Below, piece by piece: positions 34,356 to 40,532 of a stretch of 49,219 nucleotides of DNA. A program made the position numbers and the translations under genes. This stretch comes from Bacillota bacterium (GTDB lineage Bacteria; Bacillota; Clostridia; Tissierellales; Sedimentibacteraceae): assembly GCA_023416855.1 (NCBI GenBank), contig JAEZGU010000252.1, positions 1 through 49,219 on the forward strand, written 5' to 3'. How positions within the stretch are numbered: the stretch's first letter is position 1; every line of letters begins with the position of its first letter. Under the pieces are notes generated by a model, which saw only the letters and a list, made by a program, of their open reading frames with translations, was not told where the DNA came from and ran no database searches.

Positions 34356-34949
34356 ATGAAATTAGTTGATGCAAGGGGATTAGCATGCCCGCAGCCTGTT
34401 ATATTAACAAAGAAGGAAGCAGATATAGGAGAAACACAAATAACTGTCATTGTAGATAATGACACTGCAAAACAAAACGTAATTAAATTAGGTACATCAT
34501 TGCAATACGAAATTAGTACTGAGAATAAAAGTGATGGAGTATATATAACATTATCAAAGAAATGTGATGAAGTTATAAACAAAGAAGCAGAAGTTGAAGT
34601 AAAGAAAAACAGTGGTAAAAGTGCTTATTTAATAACAACTGATAAGCTTGGAAAGGGTTCAGATGATTTAGGCAAAATTTTAATGAAAAGTTTCCTATAT
34701 ACCATGTCAGAAACAAAACCGAATCCTGATTATTTGATTTTTTTGAATTCAGGGGTTAAACTTACTACTGTAGGCTCAGATTCTATTGATGATTTGAAAA
34801 GGATGGAGGTAGCTGGAACAAAAATTGTTTCATGTGGAACATGTTTAGATTTCTTTGAAATTAAAGGCAATTTACAGGTTGGATCAGTTTCAAATATGTA
34901 TGCTATATTAGAAATAATAACTGAGTCACAGAAAGTCATAACTGTATAA
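34356..34949 (+). CDS. yedF: YedF family sulfur/selenium metabolism protein (TusA-DsrE fusion)
   Basis: A 197-aa two-domain protein. The N-terminal TusA-like domain has the active-site cysteine in DARGLACPQPVI (residues 4-15). The C-terminal domain (about 85-197) has a DsrE-like fold with the paired cysteines SCGTCLDFF (about 158-166). Proteins of this YedF type occur mainly in genomes that also use selenium. It may take persulfide or perselenide sulfur/selenium from the cysteine desulfurase encoded at 31279. ATG 34356 follows AAAGGAG; the next gene begins 12 bp later. Confidence 0.88.
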   Translation: MKLVDARGLACPQPVILTKKEADIGETQITVIVDNDTAKQNVIKLGTSLQYEISTENKSDGVYITLSKKCDEVINKEAEVEVKKNSGKSAYLITTDKLGKGSDDLGKILMKSFLYTMSETKPNPDYLIFLNSGVKLTTVGSDSIDDLKRMEVAGTKIVSCGTCLDFFEIKGNLQVGSVSNMYAILEIITESQKVITV

Positions 34950-34961
34950 GGAGTTGAGATA

Positions 34962-35177
34962 ATGCCAATGCAATTAAATGTAGGGGATGTAGTAAAATTA
35001 AAGAAGAAGCATCCATGTGGTGGATTTGACTGGGAAATCCTAAGAGTAGGAGCAGACTTTAGAATAAAGTGTACAACATGTGAGAGACAGGTATGGTTGC
35101 CAAGACGCGAAGTAGAAAGAAGAATAACGAAAATAGTCAGTCAAGTAGAGCCAAAAGATTCATTAAATAATGAATAA
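34962..35177 (+). CDS. DUF951 family small protein
   Basis: A 71-aa protein with the DUF951 sequence VGDVVKLKKKHPCGGFDWEI followed by RVGADFRIKCTTCERQVWLPR. Cys residues in HPCGG and CTTC suggest a small metal-binding or RNA-associated fold. The function is unknown. AAGGAGTTGAGA precedes ATG 34962. It is the last gene before the pyrimidine operon promoter. Confidence 0.9.
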   Translation: MPMQLNVGDVVKLKKKHPCGGFDWEILRVGADFRIKCTTCERQVWLPRREVERRITKIVSQVEPKDSLNNE

Positions 35178-35182
35178 ATGTA

Positions 35183-35211
35183 TTGACATGTTATCTAATA
35201 TGTAATAAGAT
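35183..35211 (+). promoter_or_regulatory. Promoter of the pyrimidine operon
   Basis: TTGACA (35183-35188) and TAAGAT (35206-35211) are spaced by 17 bases. Transcription from about 35218 would include both PyrR-like leader elements. Confidence 0.75.
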
Positions 35212-35230
35212 AAATTAAGAATTGAATAAC

Positions 35231-35317
35231 CTTTAATCTGGCACAGAGAGGCTGGGAAGGACTACAAATTTTATGAGAGTTTATAAACTTCCTATGCTTT
35301 GCAATGGAAGTTTTTTT
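35231..35317 (+). promoter_or_regulatory. PyrR-like attenuator: binding loop plus terminator
   Basis: The leader has CAGAGAGGCTGGGAAGG (35244-35260), close to the PyrR anti-antiterminator loop (AGAGAGGCU...GAAGG). A terminator follows: an 8-bp stem AAACTTCC (35285-35292) / GGAAGTTT (35306-35313) and seven Ts (35311-35317). In bacilli PyrR bound to UMP stabilises the loop and lets the terminator form, so this leader should reduce pyr expression when uridine nucleotides are high. pyrR itself is not in the window. Confidence 0.78.
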
Positions 35318-35360
35318 ATTAAAAAAATTTCGATTGTAGCCAGTAATAATTCAAACTTTT

Positions 35361-35389
35361 AAATTAGTCCTGAGAGGCTAAAAAGGAGG
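35361..35389 (+). promoter_or_regulatory. Second PyrR-like loop next to the pyrB ribosome-binding site
   Basis: AGTCCTGAGAGGCTAAAAAGG (35366-35386; TTAG/CTAA stem around the loop TCCTGAGAGG) is a near-perfect match to the PyrR-binding consensus. Its 3' end runs into the pyrB ribosome-binding site GGAGG (35385-35389). Binding here could block translation of pyrB, as proposed for PyrR loops in mycobacteria. It is separate from the attenuator 45 bases upstream. Confidence 0.75.
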
Positions 35390-35393
35390 AAAA

Positions 35394-36320
35394 ATGTTAA
35401 AAGGAAGAAGCTTAATTGAGCCAATGGATTTATCCATCCAAGAGTTAGACGAAATTTTAAACTTAGCAGATGAAATTATTAAAAACCCTGATGATTATTC
35501 AGAAGTATGTAAAGGAAAAATTCTCGCCACATTATTTTATGAACCAAGCACAAGAACAAGGTTAAGTTTTGAATCAGCAATGCTAAGACTTGGTGGAAGT
35601 ATAATGGGCTTTTCATCAGCAGAATCAAGCTCAGCAGCAAAAGGAGAAAGTGTAGCAGATACAATAAGAACTATTGCATGCTATGCTGATATAGCAGCGA
35701 TGAGACATCCTAAAGAGGGTGCACCTAAAGTGGCATCATTAAATACAGATATGCCTGTTATAAACGCAGGTGATGGCGGCCATCAACACCCTACTCAAAC
35801 ACTTACAGATTTATTAACTATAAGGTCTCTAAAAGGAAGACTAAGTAATTTTACAATAGGACTTTGTGGAGATTTAAAGTTTGGCAGAACGGTTCATTCA
35901 CTTATAAAAGCATTATCCAGATATGAAAATATAAGATTTATACTTATATCACCAGACGAGTTAAAAGTCCCTGAATATATAAGAGAAGAAATTTTAATAA
36001 AAAATAATATAGAATTTAAGGAAGTAGAACGATTAGAAAACGTAATGGAAGAATTGGATGTTCTCTATATGACAAGAGTACAAAAAGAAAGATTTTTCAA
36101 TGAAGCGGATTACGTAAGATTGAAAGACAGCTATATTTTAAATATGGAAAAGCTTGAAAATGCAAAAAGTGATATGATAATACTTCATCCTCTACCAAGA
36201 GTAAATGAAATATCTGTTGAAGTTGACAATGACAAGAGAGCATGTTATTTTAAACAAACCAAGTATGGTGTATTTGTAAGAATGGCTTTATTAATGAAAT
36301 TGCTGGGGGTGGAAAAATAA
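35394..36320 (+). CDS. pyrB: Aspartate carbamoyltransferase catalytic subunit
   Basis: A 308-aa transcarbamylase that joins carbamoyl phosphate and aspartate. The carbamoyl-phosphate motif FYEPSTRTRLSFESAM is at about residues 50-65, with HPTQTLTDLLTI (about 134-145) and the aspartate-binding region HPLPRVNEI (about 265-273). ATG 35394 follows AAAAGGAGG. The stop overlaps the pyrI start (TAATG), which couples the two chains of the holoenzyme. Confidence 0.97.
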   Translation: MLKGRSLIEPMDLSIQELDEILNLADEIIKNPDDYSEVCKGKILATLFYEPSTRTRLSFESAMLRLGGSIMGFSSAESSSAAKGESVADTIRTIACYADIAAMRHPKEGAPKVASLNTDMPVINAGDGGHQHPTQTLTDLLTIRSLKGRLSNFTIGLCGDLKFGRTVHSLIKALSRYENIRFILISPDELKVPEYIREEILIKNNIEFKEVERLENVMEELDVLYMTRVQKERFFNEADYVRLKDSYILNMEKLENAKSDMIILHPLPRVNEISVEVDNDKRACYFKQTKYGVFVRMALLMKLLGVEK

Positions 36321-36739
36321 TGTTGAACATAGATAGTGTAGAAAAAGGATTAGTAATAGATCATATTCAAGCAGGAAAAGCAATGGAAGTTTATAAATAC
36401 TTGAATCTTGATAAAATGGATTGCAGTGTTGCAATTATAAAAAATGCAAAAAGTAAGAAAATGGGTAAAAAGGATATAATAAAGGTTGAGGACAATATAA
36501 ATATGGATTTAAAAGTACTTGGCTTTATAGATCCTACAATTACAATAAATGTAATAGACAACAGTGTGATTATAAATAAAATAAACCTTGAATTACCTGA
36601 CGAAGTAGAAAATGTAGTAAAATGCAAAAATCCAAGATGTATAACATCAATAGAACAAGAAATAACACACAAATTTAAATTAACTGACAAAAACAATAAA
36701 GTGTATCGTTGTGTATATTGCGATACAGCTTACGAATAA
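36320..36739 (+). CDS. pyrI: Aspartate carbamoyltransferase regulatory subunit
   Basis: A 139-aa regulatory chain with the allosteric nucleotide-binding domain (about 1-95) and the zinc domain. The four zinc cysteines are in CKNPRCITS and CVYCDTAYE. It gives CTP/ATP control to PyrB in the dodecameric enzyme. pyrI is present in enterobacteria, archaea and some clostridia, but not in Bacillus, so its presence is informative. It overlaps pyrB by one base. Confidence 0.96.
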   Translation: MLNIDSVEKGLVIDHIQAGKAMEVYKYLNLDKMDCSVAIIKNAKSKKMGKKDIIKVEDNINMDLKVLGFIDPTITINVIDNSVIINKINLELPDEVENVVKCKNPRCITSIEQEITHKFKLTDKNNKVYRCVYCDTAYE

Positions 36740-36749
36740 AAAAATAATA

Positions 36750-36786
36750 TAGGGACGGAACCTTAAGGAATAAAGGCCCGTCCCTA
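36750..36786. repeat. Palindromic GGGACGG element between pyrI and pyrF
   Basis: TAGGGACGG (36750-36758) pairs with CCGTCCCTA (36778-36786) in a perfect 9-bp stem around a 19-base loop that itself contains CCTTAAGG. An A-run follows, not a T-run, so it is a poor terminator. The GGGACGG/CCGTCCC arms also form the hairpin at 1986-2003. It may affect processing of the pyr mRNA or be a REP-like sequence. Confidence 0.65.
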
Positions 36787-36816
36787 AAATTTAAAAAAAA
36801 GTGGATAGGAGAAAAA

Positions 36817-37680
36817 ATGATAGTTGATAAATTATATAAAAATGTAAAAGAAAATGGTCATGTATGCATTGGATTAGACACCGATTATAGTTATCTTCCA
36901 GAGTCATTCGCTAAACTATTTAACAGTAAGGCAGAAGCAATATACAACTTTAACAAAAACATTATTGATGCTACCTATGATTTGGCTGCATGCTATAAAG
37001 TACAAATAGCTTATTATGAAGCTTTAGGTATTGAGGGGTTAAAAGTATATTCAGATACACTAAAGTATATAAAAAGAAAAGGACAATTATCAATTGCTGA
37101 TATAAAAAGAGGCGATATATCTAAAACAGCGGATATGTATGCAATAGGTCACTTTACCGGAGATTTTGAAGCAGATTTTGTTACATTAAGCCCATATATG
37201 GGTATTAATGATAGTATAGAACCATTTTTAAATTATATAAAAGAAAATGAAAAGGGGATTTTTATACTTGTAAGAACTTCTAATCAAGGAGCTAAAGACT
37301 TTCAGTATATTAAAGACAGTAGCAATCTCACTTTATATGAGAATGTGGCATGTATGGTAGAAAAGTTGGCAGAAAAATATGTGGGTAGCTGTGGATTTAG
37401 TTCAATTGGTTCAGTAGTAGGTGCTACAAATAATGAAGAAAGCGAAGTTTTAAGAAATAAATTAAAAACATCATTTTTATTAATTCCCGGTTATGGTGCG
37501 CAGGGTGGAAAAGCAGAAGATATAAAGGCGTACTTAGTGGATGGAAACGGTGCTGTAGTAAATTCCTCCAGAGGAATCCTTTTATCTTATAAAAAAGAAA
37601 GAGATGGATCCGATAACTTTGCTTTATGCGCTCGAAATGAAGTTATTAGAATGAGAGACGACATTAGAGCACATATATAA
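36817..37680 (+). CDS. pyrF: Orotidine 5'-phosphate decarboxylase (long, type 2)
   Basis: A 287-aa decarboxylase making UMP from OMP, of the longer PyrF subfamily. The substrate motif CIGLDTDYSYLP is near the N-terminus. The catalytic segment LSIADIKRGDISKTADMYA (about residues 90-108) shows the Asp-x-Lys-x-x-Asp charge network. The phosphate loop is in LLIPGYGAQGGK and NSSRGILLSY. ATG 36817 follows ATAGGAGA. Confidence 0.95.
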   Translation: MIVDKLYKNVKENGHVCIGLDTDYSYLPESFAKLFNSKAEAIYNFNKNIIDATYDLAACYKVQIAYYEALGIEGLKVYSDTLKYIKRKGQLSIADIKRGDISKTADMYAIGHFTGDFEADFVTLSPYMGINDSIEPFLNYIKENEKGIFILVRTSNQGAKDFQYIKDSSNLTLYENVACMVEKLAEKYVGSCGFSSIGSVVGATNNEESEVLRNKLKTSFLLIPGYGAQGGKAEDIKAYLVDGNGAVVNSSRGILLSYKKERDGSDNFALCARNEVIRMRDDIRAHI

Positions 37681-37722
37681 TATTGAACAACCCCTGTGTC
37701 GTTCTGAAAAGAGGGAGGAAAT

Positions 37723-38445
37723 ATGAAAGTAATAAACAGTAGAATAATAGAAAATAAGATAATTTCAAATAAAATATTCAAATTAAAGGTTGAGTTTTCA
37801 GGAAATATAATTCCTGGACAATTTTTTATGTTAAAAACCTTAGATAACTCATTTTTGTTACCACGACCTATAAGTGTAAACGACTATAATAATAACGAAG
37901 TTATCTTTCTATATAGAATAGAAGGAGTTGGTACTAATAAAATAAGTACAATGAAAGAAAATGAACTAATACAATTGTTTGGTCCTCTTGGTAATGGATT
38001 TGACTTAAATGAATTAAAAGGAAGGGTAGCAATAATTGGTGGGGGTATAGGTATAGCACCTCTACTATACTTAACAAAGTCATTAGGGAAAAAGGCTGAT
38101 GCATATTTAGGATATAAAGATTCAGTATACTTGGATGAATTATTTAGGCAAAATGCAGCTAATACATTAGTGAGTACTGAAAATGGGTGCATTGGTGAAA
38201 AAGGATTTATTACAGATTTTATTGACTTTAATAATTATGATACAGTGGTTACATGTGGACCTGAAATAATGATGAATAAAATAATTGAAATTTGCAGGAA
38301 GAATAATATTAATTGCTTTGTTTCACTTGAAAGACGAATGGCTTGTGGCATGGGAGTATGTCTTGGATGCACTGTTGAAACAAAGGATGGATATAAAAGA
38401 GCATGTAAGGATGGTCCGGTTTTTTTAGCAGATGAATTGAGGTGA
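37723..38445 (+). CDS. pyrK: Dihydroorotate dehydrogenase B electron-transfer subunit
   Basis: A 240-aa FAD and [2Fe-2S] subunit that passes electrons from PyrD to NAD+. It has a ferredoxin-reductase-like FAD domain (RPISVNDYNN, about residue 47), the NAD segment IIGGGIGIAPLLYL (about 104-117) and the iron-sulfur cysteines in RRMACGMGVCLGCTVE and the later RACKDGP. It lies 4 bp before pyrD. GAGGGAGG precedes the ATG. Confidence 0.95.
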   Translation: MKVINSRIIENKIISNKIFKLKVEFSGNIIPGQFFMLKTLDNSFLLPRPISVNDYNNNEVIFLYRIEGVGTNKISTMKENELIQLFGPLGNGFDLNELKGRVAIIGGGIGIAPLLYLTKSLGKKADAYLGYKDSVYLDELFRQNAANTLVSTENGCIGEKGFITDFIDFNNYDTVVTCGPEIMMNKIIEICRKNNINCFVSLERRMACGMGVCLGCTVETKDGYKRACKDGPVFLADELR

Positions 38446-38449
38446 TAAT

Positions 38450-39352
38450 ATGGCAAACTTAACTACTACAGCAATGGGATTAGAATTTAAAAATCCTGTT
38501 TTAACAGCTTCAGGAACATATGGATTTGGTGAAGAATTTTCTGAAATATATGATGTATCTTTGTTAGGAGGAATTTGTAGCAAAGGTTTAACTCATAGAG
38601 AAAGACAAGGTAATACTGGTATTAGAATTTGGGAAACTCCTATGGGATTAATAAATAGTATAGGGCTACAAAATCCCGGAATTGACAGTTTTATTAGTAA
38701 TGAGCTTCCAAGAATGAAGAATTATAATACAGTAATAATTGCTAATTTAGGTGGACATTGTGAAGAAGATTATTTTGAAGGTATATATAAGTTAAATGAA
38801 ACAGATATAGACTTAATTGAATTAAACATATCTTGTCCAAATGTAAAAACGGGAGGTATGGCATTTGGAGTTAAGTCGTCAGTTGCATATAATATAGTAT
38901 CTAAAGTAAAGAGAATATGTAAAAAACCATTAATGGTAAAATTGTCTCCTAACGCAGAAAGTATATCTGATATGGCAATAGCTTGTGAAGAAGCTGGCGC
39001 AGATGGTATTTCGCTTATAAATACAATTCAAGCAATGGTGATAGATGTTAAGAATAGAAAGGTAGTATTCGATAATATTTATGCCGGTTTATCTGGACCA
39101 TGTATTAAACCTATCGCTCTTAGAATGGTTCATGAAGCTACCAAAAATGTAAAAATACCTGTTTGCGGTTTAGGGGGCATTATGAATACAGAGGATGTCA
39201 TAGAGTTTATTATGGCAGGAGCAACTTTAGTACAAATAGGAACAGCTAACTTTATAAAACCGGATATTGCAATAGATATTATTAATGGGTTATCAGAATA
39301 TATGGATAGGGAAGGAATAAAAAGTTTAGATGAAATAAGAGGAATAATATAA
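38450..39352 (+). CDS. pyrD: Dihydroorotate dehydrogenase B catalytic subunit (class 1B)
   Basis: A 300-aa FMN TIM-barrel enzyme oxidising dihydroorotate to orotate. Motifs are FKNPVLTASGTYGFG (FMN site), NSIGLQNPGID, ELNISCPNVKTGGMAFG with the catalytic cysteine, and the phosphate-binding CGLGGIMNTEDVIEFIMAGA. The adjacent pyrK shows it is the NAD-linked 1B type suited to anaerobes, not the quinone type. Its start overlaps the pyrK ribosome-binding context closely (GAGGTGATA). Confidence 0.96.
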   Translation: MANLTTTAMGLEFKNPVLTASGTYGFGEEFSEIYDVSLLGGICSKGLTHRERQGNTGIRIWETPMGLINSIGLQNPGIDSFISNELPRMKNYNTVIIANLGGHCEEDYFEGIYKLNETDIDLIELNISCPNVKTGGMAFGVKSSVAYNIVSKVKRICKKPLMVKLSPNAESISDMAIACEEAGADGISLINTIQAMVIDVKNRKVVFDNIYAGLSGPCIKPIALRMVHEATKNVKIPVCGLGGIMNTEDVIEFIMAGATLVQIGTANFIKPDIAIDIINGLSEYMDREGIKSLDEIRGII

Positions 39353-39366
39353 CGTAGGAGGAAATT

Positions 39367-39930
39367 ATGAGTATAGATGTAGTAGAAATACTAAAAGATA
39401 GTGGAGCATTGTTGGAAGGACATTTTTTATTATCATCTGGCAAGCACAGTAACAAATATTGTCAGTGCGCTAAACTATTGCAGTATCCGGACAAGTCAGC
39501 AATGGTTATATCAATAGTGGCTGAAAAAGTGAAGGATTTAGACTTGGATGTTATAGTTGGTCCTGCAATGGGTGGAATAACAGCAGCATACGAGTTAGGT
39601 AGACAATTAGGAATAAGAGCTGTATTTACTGAAAGGGAAAATAATATAATGACTCTACGTCGTGGTTTCGAAATAAAACCTAAAGAAAAAATCCTTATAA
39701 TGGAGGACGTTGTAACAACAGGTAAATCATCTATGGAAACAGTTGAGGTGTTGAAAAAATTGGGAGGAGAAGTTGTGGGAATAGGATGTATTGTAGATCG
39801 GAAATCAAGCCAAATTTCTTTACCTATATACAGTGCAACAGAATTAGATTTTGAAACCTATGAACCTGACAATTGTCCATTATGCGTTAAAGGATCAAAA
39901 CCTGTAAAACCCGGAAGCAGAAGGTTTTAA
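39367..39930 (+). CDS. pyrE: Orotate phosphoribosyltransferase
   Basis: A 187-aa phosphoribosyltransferase converting orotate to OMP. The PRPP motif is ILIMEDVVTTGKSSME (about residues 112-127). It starts with LKDSGALLEGHFLLSSGKHS and ends with CPLCVKGSKPVKPGSRRF, the tail of the longer PyrE subfamily. GTAGGAGGAAATT precedes the ATG. It is the last gene of the pyr operon; no carAB genes are present. Confidence 0.95.
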   Translation: MSIDVVEILKDSGALLEGHFLLSSGKHSNKYCQCAKLLQYPDKSAMVISIVAEKVKDLDLDVIVGPAMGGITAAYELGRQLGIRAVFTERENNIMTLRRGFEIKPKEKILIMEDVVTTGKSSMETVEVLKKLGGEVVGIGCIVDRKSSQISLPIYSATELDFETYEPDNCPLCVKGSKPVKPGSRRF

Positions 39931-39996
39931 ACGATGGATTGCCGATAGATTAGCAGTGGATTTGCGATAGGCTGGCAATAGAATTAAAGCAATTTC

Positions 39997-40069
39997 AAGG
40001 GAGATCTTTCATTATGGAGTGTGACAAAATTGTGCCATTTCAAAATTTGAGAAATCTCCCTTCGTTTTT
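39997..40069 (+). terminator. Long-stem terminator after the pyr operon
   Basis: AAGGGAGAT (39997-40005) pairs with ATCTCCCTT (40054-40062), extended by TTTC/GAAA with one bulge. The 40-base interior can form its own ATGG/CCAT hairpin, and CGTTTTT follows. It is unusually large for an intrinsic terminator. The region 39931-39995 before it contains two imperfect copies of GGATTGCCGATAG and no gene. Confidence 0.65.
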
Positions 40070-40124
40070 ATTAATCGCTACTCAAATGCCAAATGATTGC
40101 TAATCAACTGCTCACTGAATTGGA

Positions 40125-40397
40125 TTATAGAAAGAAGAATGGCCAGAACAACCACCAAAGAGAGTTGTCGCATCTGCCATATCTGTCGCAATACGGATAT
40201 TGATAATATCTATTTCTATCAAATCTCCTATCAAACCTTCTGTCATAATTGTACATGTCATTATATCTTCTGAAATAGTCATCCATAAATCTTCTGTTAT
40301 CATATCTTGTACTATATACATCATACATATCATTATTCATGGCGAAATCATCTGTGCCGTCATAGATATGAGGATTATTATTATACATATTGTCCAT
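40125..40397 (-). CDS. Tyr/Arg/Asp/Asn-rich small protein of unknown function
   Basis: A 90-aa protein with extreme composition: Tyr, Asp, Asn and Arg dominate, with repeated blocks such as YDNRRFMDDYFRRYNDMYN and FDRRFDRNRYYQYPY. It ends in a hydrophobic WWLFWPFFFL. A good ribosome-binding site (AAGGAGTG, 5 bases before ATG 40397) supports it over the two overlapping frames. Similar composition is seen in some spore-coat and surface proteins, but no family is recognised. The two cysteines lie in PYCDRYGRCDN. It is convergent with pyrE and sits on the strand opposite its neighbours in the pyr operon. Confidence 0.65.
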   Translation of the reverse strand: MDNMYNNNPHIYDGTDDFAMNNDMYDVYSTRYDNRRFMDDYFRRYNDMYNYDRRFDRRFDRNRYYQYPYCDRYGRCDNSLWWLFWPFFFL

Positions 40398-40491
40398 ATA
40401 TACACTCCTTAATATAAAATTTATATACTATAATATATGTGTCACTATATAGTATGTTACTTTTATTATTACCTTGGAAATATCAAGTAAT

Positions 40492-40527
40492 AAAAAAAGA
40501 GCTATCGAACGAAAACTTCGATAGCTC
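40492..40527 (-). terminator. Intrinsic terminator after the helicase gene
   Basis: On the minus strand GAGCTATCGAA (40527-40517) pairs with TTCGATAGCTC (40509-40499) in a perfect 11-bp stem with a 7-base loop, followed by seven Ts (40498-40492). It lies 6 bp after the stop. Confidence 0.92.
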
Positions 40528-40532
40528 AAACT

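Noticed and set aside
38319..38334. TGTTTCACTTGAAAGA in pyrK, 14 of 16 bases like parS
   Set aside because: One mismatch falls in the central CACGTG core, which ParB needs; the site at 32953 keeps the core.
40112..40412. Other open frames overlapping the Tyr-rich small gene on both strands
   Set aside because: Only the frame ending at 40125 has a well-placed ribosome-binding site; the others are shadows of its repetitive sequence.
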